Assembly (NCBI GenBank): GCA_025353725.1
Contig: JANXOF010000060.1
Location: 1 to 64,000, forward strand
Source of the DNA: Polyangiaceae bacterium
Lineage (GTDB): Bacteria; Myxococcota_A; Polyangia; Polyangiales; Polyangiaceae
Direction: 5' to 3'
Length of the DNA: 64,000 bases
Numbering within the stretch: the stretch's first letter is position 1; each line of letters opens with the position of its first letter. Shown here piece after piece: positions 43,288 to 51,758 of this stretch. Made by a program: the position numbers and the translations under genes. The notes beneath the pieces are model-generated. The model worked only from the letters and a program-made list of their open reading frames with translations. It did no database searches and was not told the DNA's origin.

Positions 43288-44514
43288 CTAGTGGAGCGTG
43301 TGCCAGCGGCCATCGTGCTCGACAGTGACTGGAGACCGCGTGCTCGCGCGGACGCCGCGCCCAGCGAGGTCAGCGTCGACTTCGTCTTGAGCGACGGCGA
43401 GAGCGTTGCGTGCGTCTAGCGCTCGCGCGGCTGCGAGAGCGTCATCCAGCGCTTCTTGGACCGCCCATCTTTCCAAGATGGCCTTTGCACGACGGCGCTT
43501 TTTCACGTACGCCCAGCCGAGCGCGACGATCACGCCCACCCAAAGGATTCCGCCTCCGGCCAGCAGCGGAAACAGCGAGTAACGTCGCTCGATTTCGGAG
43601 CGCCACTGGAATTCGAGTTTCCGAATGTCGCTTCCGTACGCCTCGGCGAGCGCTCGGTCGAAGGCCTGACCCTCGCGAACGCGCTCGATGGTTGCCGCGA
43701 AGCGAAGGCGGTCAGAACGCGCCTGGAGAAAGCGAAGAAAGTCGACACTCTCGGCGTAAGCCACGCTCACGTCGGCCGCGTCCGCGGGAAAGCCTCGGTC
43801 AAGCTCGCCGAGCGCGAGGAGCGTTCCGTTGAGCGTAGCCGTGCCGAGCACTTTTTGACGATCGAGGCCGTTTTCACCCGCGAAGCCGACCGCAAGTCCC
43901 TCATTGAACCACGCCGGAACGTGGTGGCCGCGCGCCGCGTCTTCGAGCGCGATGTGAGCCAGCTCGTGACGAAACACCTCGTCGAGGTTCGTGGCCTCTG
44001 CCCCGCGCGGAGCCATCATGCTTATCAGCACGAGTCGCAGCTTTGGGTACGCGACCCCGCTCGCGTACGCCGGTGGGGGAGCACCCACCGGCGAAAGCGC
44101 CTTCATCGACTCAAACGTGGGGGTGATGCGAATCTCGAGGCGGCCGAGAACCGGCTGAGCGAGGACTTCGCCGAGCTGCGCTTTGACGGACTCGGCGTCT
44201 TTCAAAAGCGAAGCGACTCGCTCGGATGCCGAAGGAGGAAAGGAAAGCGTCATCCAACCGAGATCACGCGTGATGTAGGACGACGGGAGCGGGGGGATGA
44301 CGACGTCGCTCGGCGAGACATCTGGAACGTCGCGCGGTGCGGTCAATGCGGTCCCATCAAGAAGAGAGCGCTTCGGGGACACGCTCATCCCTGTCGTCAA
44401 TCCCGTATCTTTCCCAGGCAACTCCCGTAGCTCTTGAGCGCCGAGGGGGCCCGCGGAAAAGCTTGCCGCAAGAACGAAAAGCAGTGCGGACAGCGCTCGA
44501 AAGAAACTTCGCAT
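43288..44514 (-). CDS. MA-family metallopeptidase with membrane anchor
   Basis: 408 residues. Signal peptide (ALLFVLAASFSAGPLGA), catalytic zinc motif HELAH (183-187) with third ligand Glu205 in WFNEGLA, the peptidase MA-like (gluzincin) arrangement. A membrane helix at about 313-330 (LFPLLAGGGILWVGVIVALG) is followed by a basic, helical cytosolic tail. It is a membrane-tethered periplasmic protease. Only 68 bp separate its start from the end of the next membrane-protein gene on the same strand. Confidence 0.85.
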   Translation of the reverse strand: MRSFFRALSALLFVLAASFSAGPLGAQELRELPGKDTGLTTGMSVSPKRSLLDGTALTAPRDVPDVSPSDVVIPPLPSSYITRDLGWMTLSFPPSASERVASLLKDAESVKAQLGEVLAQPVLGRLEIRITPTFESMKALSPVGAPPPAYASGVAYPKLRLVLISMMAPRGAEATNLDEVFRHELAHIALEDAARGHHVPAWFNEGLAVGFAGENGLDRQKVLGTATLNGTLLALGELDRGFPADAADVSVAYAESVDFLRFLQARSDRLRFAATIERVREGQAFDRALAEAYGSDIRKLEFQWRSEIERRYSLFPLLAGGGILWVGVIVALGWAYVKKRRRAKAILERWAVQEALDDALAAARALDARNALAVAQDEVDADLAGRGVRASTRSPVTVEHDGRWHTLH

Positions 44515-44582
44515 GGGCGTTAATCGAGGACTGTAAGGCCCCGCTGCTCCTCGTCAACGCAGGCTCTCTCCCCAAGCGCGTG

Positions 44583-45434
44583 TCACCTCGAAACACTGAC
44601 GAGTGCGAGTAGCCACGCCTGAATCGGCGCGCCGGCAACGAGCATTTCTTGAATGTCGGGTTCTATGCGCAAGCACGCGAAGCCAAGGAGCAAGACGCCG
44701 GTAGCTACTGCAACCCCCACCACACCCAAGGTGCGCCATCGGGCTACCGCGCGCGATGAGGCCACAGACACGGTCACGAGAAGAGCGAGGGTGTCAGTTA
44801 GCGCAGCGGCTGTATGCAATTCCGCGGCGCGCGAGGTTCGAAGGCCACTGAGTGCCAGAACGACAACCGCGGAAGACGCGGCAACCGCCAAGGCGAGGCG
44901 ATGCGCACGAGGCGATGTTGGGTGGAGCAGCTGGCCCCCACGGACGGCGACGAGAGCGACGCCCACTCCAGTGGTAAGGGCAACCGCGGCGAACGTAACG
45001 CCCGCGAGTCCGTGATGATGCGTCTTCGCACGAAGTACGGCGCCTACGATCGAAAGGAGAGAGAGTTCGACGACCGCCCACCAGAGCGCTACCGCGACGA
45101 AGAGCGGCGCGTAGTCTCCGACAAGGAAACGAAGCCCGACACGCCCGCGGCGGACCACCAACAACGAGGCCATGGCGAGCGGCGTGAGAATGGCGGAAAG
45201 CGCCACCCAGTGCTCGAAGACTCGCAAGACGCCGCTGCCACTTCCCATGCGAAAGACTGCGGGAAGCGAAGCCAATATCGAACCAAGCGCGGCCCCGCCC
45301 GACACGATACCGAAGCGCTCTACCAGCGATGCCGCCGACGGTTGCGTGTCACTGGTAGTGTGAACGCCGCGCAAATCTGAGGGATTGCGTGAAGCGCGAT
45401 CGAGCACTGGAGGAGAGGGCTTCTGCGACGTCAC
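44583..45434 (-). CDS. Multi-pass membrane protein
   Basis: 283 residues, GTG start. A hydrophilic N-terminus (1-40) precedes about seven hydrophobic helices (including VSGGAALGSILASLPAVF, LFVAVALWWAVVELSLLSI, LALAVAASSAVVVLALSGL). No pore, transporter or enzyme motif recognised. Possibly a small-molecule or lipid-handling integral protein. Lies upstream of, and in the same direction as, the MA peptidase gene. Confidence 0.65.
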   Translation of the reverse strand: MTSQKPSPPVLDRASRNPSDLRGVHTTSDTQPSAASLVERFGIVSGGAALGSILASLPAVFRMGSGSGVLRVFEHWVALSAILTPLAMASLLVVRRGRVGLRFLVGDYAPLFVAVALWWAVVELSLLSIVGAVLRAKTHHHGLAGVTFAAVALTTGVGVALVAVRGGQLLHPTSPRAHRLALAVAASSAVVVLALSGLRTSRAAELHTAAALTDTLALLVTVSVASSRAVARWRTLGVVGVAVATGVLLLGFACLRIEPDIQEMLVAGAPIQAWLLALVSVSR

Positions 45435-45536
45435 TTCGGTCTGCCACGCTAACAGAACAGGCGGAGGGGCGCCCTGCTTGGCCGCAGGATGGCCAGGAGA
45501 CTTTAGGTGCCGCGTCGTATTTCGAAAGGCGCACCC

Positions 45537-46796
45537 TCAAAAAGGGTCGACAGGCGCGAGCGGCGCCGTTGCAAGGAGGGGCCCAACGTGCGCTACGACG
45601 TCGACGTCGGCCTCGACAAGGCCTAGCCGTACGGCATCAGCAAGACGGAGACCTCCGTAGAGGAGGCTCCCGAGAGCCGCTCGCGTCGTACGCATGACGC
45701 ACGGCAGGTCGCGCGACTCTGAGACGGTCGCGCGTCCGCCTTCGATACGGACCGAAAGCGCGAATGACGCGGGCGAATCGAGTCCTTCGCCGTGCGGTTC
45801 GTCAATGACGACATTGAAGGCGCCCGCGGCAGCATAACCGCGAGCCTCGAAGGCGCGCGGTACGTTTTGGATGCGAACCATCGGACCTCCCACGATGACA
45901 CCAAGCGTGTGCTCTACACCTTTCGTGCCGAAGCTCCTGCCGTCGGAATCGACGAGCGCCTGCTCGAGGACGTCTTCGGAATCGACCTCGAGCTCGATCG
46001 CGAAGACCTGGTCACGCAGGCGTGCAAGCGCCCCTAAAAGCGCGCGTCGGCTGACGTCATCGTTCGCGACGATTTCCTCGACACGAAGCAGCGTCGCCGC
46101 GTGCTCCTCGCCCTGAGCGACGTCGAAGACAATGTATCCTGCAAGCTCCGTTTCACCCTCGCGCGCCGATAGCTCGGCGACCAGCACCTGCGGGCGTTCG
46201 CGAGACCATTTACGGTCCCACGTTTTCTCTTGCCGCGTGAACCAGCCACTCGCCTTCGACGCCGACCTCACGTACGCCGCGGCGACGGCTTGTCGGTCGG
46301 TGCCGCGAGCCCGCCGAACGCGCGCATTGGCAAGAGCTATCCACGCCGAAGGAATCGACCTCGGGTCCAGGGTAAAGCGTTTGCGGGACGAAGTCGTTCC
46401 GTAGCCAAAACGAGCGTAAAACCGTTGCCGAAACGCGTAGAGCATCGTCAACGCGTCGCCGCGCGCGTCCGACGCCGCGTGCACGTGGTCCAAAAGCGCC
46501 GTCGCCACCCCCTGCCCTCGCGCTTCCGGAGCGACAGCTACCGAAGCAACCCCGCCCATGGCAACGCCGCGACCGCCGAACCATGCCTCGAGCGCAAAGA
46601 GGAACGCGTGGCCAAGAATCTCGCCGCGTCGTTCAATGAGCACGAGGTCTTCGAGATTACCGAAACGGCTCGCCGTAAAGTTACGGCGCCGCTCGGGCTC
46701 GGTGCGGGCGTCCGGAAACGCGACGAGATGAATCTCCGAGATTCGGTCGAGATCTGACTCGGTTGCCCGTCGAAATTGAAACGCCTCCGTCGTCAT
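45537..46796 (-). CDS. Eis-type GNAT N-acetyltransferase with SCP2-like C-terminus
   Basis: 419 residues. An N-terminal GNAT fold (FRRATESDLDRISEIHLVAF, VAVAPEARGQGVATALLDHV) with the acetyl-CoA loop RGQGVA is followed by a second GNAT-like domain and a C-terminal sterol-carrier-like domain, the Eis architecture that acetylates amines. Three ATGs stand in a row (46802, 46799, 46796); AGGA at 46803-46806 has ordinary spacing only to the last, so 46796 is chosen. Part of a similar gene, decayed, lies at about 48718-48880. Confidence 0.88.
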   Translation of the reverse strand: MTTEAFQFRRATESDLDRISEIHLVAFPDARTEPERRRNFTASRFGNLEDLVLIERRGEILGHAFLFALEAWFGGRGVAMGGVASVAVAPEARGQGVATALLDHVHAASDARGDALTMLYAFRQRFYARFGYGTTSSRKRFTLDPRSIPSAWIALANARVRRARGTDRQAVAAAYVRSASKASGWFTRQEKTWDRKWSRERPQVLVAELSAREGETELAGYIVFDVAQGEEHAATLLRVEEIVANDDVSRRALLGALARLRDQVFAIELEVDSEDVLEQALVDSDGRSFGTKGVEHTLGVIVGGPMVRIQNVPRAFEARGYAAAGAFNVVIDEPHGEGLDSPASFALSVRIEGGRATVSESRDLPCVMRTTRAALGSLLYGGLRLADAVRLGLVEADVDVVAHVGPLLATAPLAPVDPF

Positions 46797-46802
46797 CATC
46801 AT

Positions 46803-47234
46803 TCCTGCTTCACTCTGGGTGTCATCAAAGCGCGAGATCAACGAGGGTGCACGAACCCGTTGAGGAACATCCATGGCATGGGTAGAAAAGCGGCCGAGCC
46901 GGCCTCTTGGTACGCGGATTTCACGACTAGCGGACGAAGAACGCGAGGCCGAGCTTGCTCAGGGCCCGAACGTGTCGGGCGAAACGCGCTGCTCCGAACC
47001 ATCGGAGGCCGCAAAGTTTAGTTCCGCCTGGCTCGAAAGAAAGCCTTCCCAGATAGAGAAGGCCTAAACACCAACCCATGAGACGCCGCCTCGGCGCCAC
47101 TCCCTTGCTTCCCAAACTTTTTTTCGGATGTCGCCCGATGAGTTCTGCTCTGCCTCAACGTCCAAAGTTCACGAGCATCGATATATTATGAGCACAGGCA
47201 CCGCATCGCTCGACCCCCCCCCGTGGAGAACCTC
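46803..47234. other. 432-bp intergenic region with hairpin at 47043-47063
   Basis: No supported gene between the divergent eis-like and DoxX-like genes. A hairpin GCCTTC-N9-GAAGGC lies at 47043-47063. A reverse frame ends KLCGLRWFGAARFARHVRAL but has no support. Promoters for both genes must be here; no recognisable operator. Confidence 0.5.
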
Positions 47235-47678
47235 ATGAATATACACTCATCGAAATCCAGCAAGCAGATCTGGGCCTCGTATGTCGTCGGCGGTCTGCCT
47301 GCGCTATTCCTATTGGTCGACGGCGGTATGAAGCTTTCCAAGCCCCCTAGGGTCGTCGAAGCGACCATACAGCTTGGCTACCCCGAATCGGCTATCGTCG
47401 GCATCGGCCTGGCGCTGCTCGTCAGCACTGTGCTCTACCTGGTCCCTCGCACGGCCATCTCAGGTGCGGTGTTGCTCACCGGCTATCTCGGCGGTGCGGT
47501 AGCGACGCACGTTCGCGTGTCCGCCCCTCTGTTTAACATCCTGTTCGCCGTGGTCTTTGGCTTACTCTTGTGGGGTAGCCTCTGGCTGCGCGACAGTCGC
47601 GTACGAGATCTGTTGCCGTTTCGAACACGCCAACTTCACGAACAAAAAAAAGAAACCCAACATGAAAATCACTATTGA
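47235..47678 (+). CDS. DoxX-like membrane protein
   Basis: 147 residues from ATG 47235, preceded by GGAGAA at a spacing of 4-6 (the frame extends to GTG 47223). Four helices with the DoxX-like pattern (VGGLPALFLLVDGGMKLSKP, GYPESAIVGIGLALLVSTVL, GAVLLTGYLGGAVATHVR). Such proteins are small membrane oxidoreductase-like partners. Its end overlaps the SRPBCC gene by 17 bp, so the pair is co-translated. Confidence 0.85.
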   Translation: MNIHSSKSSKQIWASYVVGGLPALFLLVDGGMKLSKPPRVVEATIQLGYPESAIVGIGLALLVSTVLYLVPRTAISGAVLLTGYLGGAVATHVRVSAPLFNILFAVVFGLLLWGSLWLRDSRVRDLLPFRTRQLHEQKKETQHENHY

Positions 47679-48075
47679 AGCCTCCATCGCAGCGCCCATC
47701 GAGCGCGTCTGGCGCGCTTGGACCACGCCGGAAGACATCAAGCAGTGGAACGCAGCTTCCGACGACTGGCATACGACGAAAGCGTCGGTGGACTTGCGCG
47801 TCGGTGGCGAATTCTCGTCCCGCATGGAAGCCAAGGACGGCAGCATGGGTTTCGATTTCGCCGGGACCTACACAAAGCTCGTGGAGCACCGGTTGATTGA
47901 ATGCGCGCTCGGCGACCGGACTCTCCAGGTCGAGTTCTCGGCCGGGCCTGGCTCGGTCACGGTGCGCGAGACTTTTGACGCTGAGACTACGAACTCCGAA
48001 GAAATGCAGAGAACCGGGTGGCAAGCGATTTTAAGCAACTTCAAAAAGCACGTAGAGTCTGGGCAGCGTGCGTGA
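47662..48075 (+). CDS. SRPBCC (AHSA1-like) ligand-binding protein
   Basis: 137 residues from ATG 47662 (the longer frame to 47557 is a shadow through the DoxX gene). Typical START-like domain: EASIAAPIERVWRAWTTPED, WHTTKASVDLRVGGEFSSRM, and terminal WQAILSNFKKHV. Binds a small hydrophobic ligand or acts as an Hsp90-activator-like fold. It overlaps DoxX by 17 bp and is followed 51 bp later by a broken relative. Confidence 0.9.
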   Translation: MKITIEASIAAPIERVWRAWTTPEDIKQWNAASDDWHTTKASVDLRVGGEFSSRMEAKDGSMGFDFAGTYTKLVEHRLIECALGDRTLQVEFSAGPGSVTVRETFDAETTNSEEMQRTGWQAILSNFKKHVESGQRA

Positions 48076-48126
48076 TGCGCGCCGCTCTCAAACAAACCGC
48101 CCATCGAAATTCACAAGGATAACGTC

Positions 48127-48571
48127 ATGCCAGGAACCGTCCGTCTGCACCGCGTCATTGCGGCAAAACCCGAAAAAGTCTAACGCACATTTCTAGAACC
48201 CGATGCGGTGGCGAGTTGGCTTTCGCCATTCGGGTTCCTTTGCACCGTGCACATGTTGGAGGCAAAGGTCGGTGGCGCTCGGCGAATGTCATTTCGCAAC
48301 TTCACCACGGGCGTTAGCCAATCGTTTGGTGGCACCTACCAAGAACTCGTGTCGGGCGAGCGCATTGTCTACACGGACATGTTCGACAACCCACAACTGC
48401 CGGGAGAACTCAAGGTCACCGTTAGCTTGAACGGCGGTCTCCGTCGATACAGAGGTCAGTATCGAGCAAAGCGGTATCCCTGATAGGATCCCCACCGCGG
48501 CTTGTTACCTCGGATGGCAAGATTCGTTGCACAAGCTGGAGAAGCTCGTACTACCCGAAATCAACCCGTAG
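48127..48571 (+). pseudogene. Broken SRPBCC (AHSA1-like) gene
   Basis: Starts MPGTVRLHRVIAAKPEKV, then TAA at 48181 where Tyr is expected, continues RTFLEPDAVASWLSPFGFLC and FDNPQLPGELKVTVSLNG, then the frame changes near 48440 to EQSGIPDRIPTAACYLGWQD and ends LHKLEKLVLPEINP at 48571. One nonsense codon and one frameshift in an otherwise complete ~145-residue family member. Third member of the DoxX-SRPBCC cluster; probably recently inactivated, because nothing else is lost. Confidence 0.85.
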
Positions 48572-48717
48572 GGGCGGCGGCAAAAGGCGATCAGAGGCGC
48601 CCGTAGCGACGTGTCAGGTCGAGCGCTGGGCAGGGTTAGCCAGGGCGCAACGTGTCGCGCGAAGTTCCGGCCGAGACCTGCGCATCGCGCGAGCGACGCC
48701 GCGCGCCGAGTCATTGG

Positions 48718-48880
48718 GCAACGGCTCGCCGTAAAGGCGCGGCGCCGCTTGAGCTCGGTGCGGGCGTCAGTCCGACACTGGAAACGCGACGAGAGAACTC
48801 GCAACGATTCGGTGGAGCTAGAACTCGTTTTCCCGTCGAACGTCGTTCCTACCTCACTCGTCGTGTCATCAAAACGAATG
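48718..48880 (-). pseudogene. Decayed 5' end of a second eis-like acetyltransferase gene
   Basis: The reverse strand here resembles 46660-46830, the 5' end and upstream leader of the intact eis-type gene. Shared pieces on the plus strand include ACGGCTCGCCGTAAAG, CTCGGTGCGGGCGTC, GAAACGCGACGAGA and GTGTCATCAAA in the same order. Reverse translation gives RRRAFTASR for the intact copy's RRRNFTASR, and RFDDTTSEVG for RFDDTQSEAG. The copy is broken before the acetyl-CoA site. It indicates a duplication flanking the DoxX-SRPBCC cluster. Confidence 0.6.
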
Positions 48881-48943
48881 CGCAAGGAGCGGGACTTGCC
48901 GAAAACTGGACGCTCGGAGGACCGCGGTGTTAGGCCCGAAACG

Positions 48944-51685
48944 ATGGCAACGGAACACGCGCTCGATGGGCAGACCGGTCTCAGGCTGGGCGGGGCGCGG
49001 GCCGACTTTGTTGCGGGGCTCGGTCGAAAGGTCAAAGACCTCCGAACGGCAGCCGCCAAGATGCGCGAAGTACCGGGCGATTTGACGCGCCGCGAAGTCT
49101 TGCGCCGGAAGATGCATGCGCTTTCGTCGGCCGCGAAGCTCATGAAGTTCGACGCGATGGACCGAGCGCTGGGAGGCGCCTTAGGCACCATCGACCGTGC
49201 GGCTCTGGACGTTCCACTCGAGGAAATGGACGTCGCCGCCCTGGAGCAGGTGATCGAGGACCTTCCGGCACTCGCTTGGGGGGACGGTGACGCTCGTGTG
49301 TCACGCGTAGAGGCCGTCGCAAAACCCGCCGCGCCTACCTACGCGGCACTCGTCGTCGGCGACGTCCAGATCGCCGAGGCGCTCCTCGACGAGCCCCCGT
49401 CGGCCTTCGATACGAACGGCAACCTATCGATTCTTTTTGAATGTGAAAGCACGCCGGACGCGCAAGCTGCCTTCGAGCTCGCTCGGAGCACGGAGCCAGA
49501 TCTCCTCATCGTCGATGCTGACATCGAGGGCGCGAGCGAGCTCGTCGAGGCCATGATGGACGACCCGCGGACCGAAGGCGTCCCCCTCGTCGTCGTCGGG
49601 AGCTTTCTCGAAACGGGTGAGTCGGCACGCTATGTGGCGATGGGTGTCGCGAAGACGCTTTCAAAGCCCACCTCGCGGAGCACGCTTCGCTACGCGTGCG
49701 AAACCGCGCTTGAAGCGCGTGCCGCGTCGCTTCCGCGCATCGCTCTGTTAGGAACGCCGTCATCTTCGTCCGGCCCGTCGAACGACGTCGCGTTCGGAGA
49801 GCGCGCTCGCGTCAGACTTCGCGGCCCCGCCGCTGAAGTTCGCATGGAAGGTCGACGCGTCGTGGTAGCGGACGATGATCCGGCCGTCGTTTGGTTTCTC
49901 GCCGACTTGCTCAAGTCCAACGGTTGCATCGTGCATGAGGCGCTCGGCGGCAAGGAGGCCGTGGAGCTTGCCTACCGCACCAGCCCCGACCTTGTGCTTT
50001 GCGACATCATGATGCCCGAGCTCGACGGCTTCACGCTTTGTCGAACACTCCGGCGCGACGTGGCCCTGCACGACGTTCCGGTCATCCTGCTTTCGTGGAA
50101 AGAGGACCTTCTCCAGCGGACGCGCGAGCTCGGTGCGGGCGCGGCCGGCTACCTTCGGAAAGAGAGTGACACGCGTGCCATTCTTGCGCGCGTCCGTGAG
50201 GCCCTTCGGCCGCGCGCTCGCATCGAGATGCGCCTCTCGACGGAAGGTGAAGTCCGCGGGCGCGTCGACGGAGTGAGCGTACGCACCTTGCTCGAGATCG
50301 TATGCGCGACGCGTCCGGGCGCGCGCGTTTCGATTCGCGACGCATCGTTTACCTATGACGTAGAGATCCGCGATGGCGCTCCACAACGTGCCACGCGAAC
50401 GACCGGCGACGGGACGTTCCTCGAAGGCGCGCGCGTGCTCGCTTCGATGCTCGGAGTTTCGGCGGGGCGGTTCACCGTCACCACCTGCGAAACGCCCATC
50501 GAGGCTCACTTCGACGGCAACCTCGCGGCTCAACTTGCGAAACCCATCGCACGCGCGCGCGCCGCGACCGCCATCTTAATCGGCGCGAGCGGCGTCACGG
50601 CGAATCACGTCAAGCTCGATGACGACCTCCTCGAAGACTACCTGCGCGCGATGCCCGAACAGGCCAGACGGGTCGCGTTGCGCATCGCACGCGGCGCGAC
50701 CCCACGAACGCTGGTTCTCGAGGGCGGGTGCGAGGCGTCGCTCGTCGAAGACATCGTGTGCGACCTCGCCGCTCGCGGCATTGTGGTGGCGATCGAGGAC
50801 GACATGGGCAATGACGTGCTGACGCCCGAAGTCACGCGTCTCGCGCAGCACGCGGATGTGCGCTCGGCGTTTGGCCCGCGGACGGCAACGCCGACGCCCA
50901 TGCCGACCGGTTCCTGCGTGAGTCAGAGCGCGCTTGAACTCTGCGAGAGTCCTGAGCCCGGTGACGTTCGACGGACCGCTCGCGAAGCTCACAACGACGG
51001 CAGTACGCTTGAAGACGCCGTTCTCCGAGAGGTCGCGTTCCGCTCGCCCGATCCCGCTCCGGCTTCGGTGTCGTCGGCCAAGCCGATGCTTGTCGAACCT
51101 TCGAGTCTCAAGGCTCGATCCGTCACCGCGACTCTCCCCACGAACGACGCGGAGACTGACCGTGAGTCGCAGTCTCTCGCCCTTCACGCGGTCAGAAGCG
51201 CCTCTTCGATGACTCCGCTCACGGCCGCACGGTCGGCCGCCGAAGACGACAGCATTCCGAAAAAAAGTCGCAAACCCTGGCCGATCATCGCGCTCGTCGC
51301 GGCGACAGGAATCGTCGCCTGGGCCGTTCTCCATTTCTCAGCTAGCGTCACCGAGGCACCGAAGCACGTCGAAGTTGCGCCTCCGCCGGTCCCCGCCCCT
51401 CTGCCCGCGCTTACTCGGTCGGCACGCGTCAAACCCTTCGGTACCGACGACATCACGTACACGACCTTGGCCGCGCCGTCGGACGCGGCTGCGGGGCAAG
51501 GGTTGCTCGAGGTATCGGCTCGCGGTGACGATGTGGTGCTCGTCGACGGAATCGAGCGCGGACGGGGCATAGCGACTCTCGCCCTCGGGGCAGGCCCACA
51601 CGAGGTGCGCGTAAACGGCGTCGACGGCACGAAAAGCCGACGTATCGAGGTCCGCGCGGCCCGTGCGGCACACGTTAAGTTTTAG
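48944..51685 (+). CDS. Multi-domain receiver protein with PATAN-like, membrane and PEGA domains
   Basis: 913 residues from ATG 48944 (the frame reaches 48611 but that part overlies the decayed eis remnant). An N-terminal helical HPt-like region has His58. A degenerate receiver (135-258, with Asp191) and a full receiver (304-421; Asp310/311, phosphoacceptor Asp354, Lys406) follow. A DUF4388/PATAN-like region (about 425-510) and a variable region precede a membrane helix at about 775-797 and a C-terminal PEGA-like domain (LEVSARGDDVVLVDGIERGR). It links cytosolic phosphorelay to the periplasm. Possibly co-transcribed with the sulfatase-like gene 73 bp downstream. Confidence 0.85.
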   Translation: MATEHALDGQTGLRLGGARADFVAGLGRKVKDLRTAAAKMREVPGDLTRREVLRRKMHALSSAAKLMKFDAMDRALGGALGTIDRAALDVPLEEMDVAALEQVIEDLPALAWGDGDARVSRVEAVAKPAAPTYAALVVGDVQIAEALLDEPPSAFDTNGNLSILFECESTPDAQAAFELARSTEPDLLIVDADIEGASELVEAMMDDPRTEGVPLVVVGSFLETGESARYVAMGVAKTLSKPTSRSTLRYACETALEARAASLPRIALLGTPSSSSGPSNDVAFGERARVRLRGPAAEVRMEGRRVVVADDDPAVVWFLADLLKSNGCIVHEALGGKEAVELAYRTSPDLVLCDIMMPELDGFTLCRTLRRDVALHDVPVILLSWKEDLLQRTRELGAGAAGYLRKESDTRAILARVREALRPRARIEMRLSTEGEVRGRVDGVSVRTLLEIVCATRPGARVSIRDASFTYDVEIRDGAPQRATRTTGDGTFLEGARVLASMLGVSAGRFTVTTCETPIEAHFDGNLAAQLAKPIARARAATAILIGASGVTANHVKLDDDLLEDYLRAMPEQARRVALRIARGATPRTLVLEGGCEASLVEDIVCDLAARGIVVAIEDDMGNDVLTPEVTRLAQHADVRSAFGPRTATPTPMPTGSCVSQSALELCESPEPGDVRRTAREAHNDGSTLEDAVLREVAFRSPDPAPASVSSAKPMLVEPSSLKARSVTATLPTNDAETDRESQSLALHAVRSASSMTPLTAARSAAEDDSIPKKSRKPWPIIALVAATGIVAWAVLHFSASVTEAPKHVEVAPPPVPAPLPALTRSARVKPFGTDDITYTTLAAPSDAAAGQGLLEVSARGDDVVLVDGIERGRGIATLALGAGPHEVRVNGVDGTKSRRIEVRAARAAHVKF

Positions 51686-51694
51686 CGAAAACCA

Positions 51695-51712
51695 AAGAGC
51701 TAGCGCGCTCTT
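51695..51712 (+). terminator. Short hairpin after the receiver gene
   Basis: Arms AAGAGC and GCTCTT around TAGCGC, 10 bases after the stop. No U-tract, so it may be only a pause or attenuation site ahead of the next gene. Confidence 0.3.
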
Positions 51713-51758
51713 CGGTCGCTTTGCACAGCGGGGTGAGTCGAGGTAAGAGCAGGCCATC

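Noticed and set aside
46927-47115. 62-residue reverse frame between eis-like and DoxX genes
   Set aside because: Short, no start signal, no recognisable pattern; likely chance.
48611-48943. N-terminal extension of the 913-residue receiver protein
   Set aside because: The segment translates as Arg-rich text and overlies the decayed eis-like remnant; ATG 48944 starts the recognisable domain.
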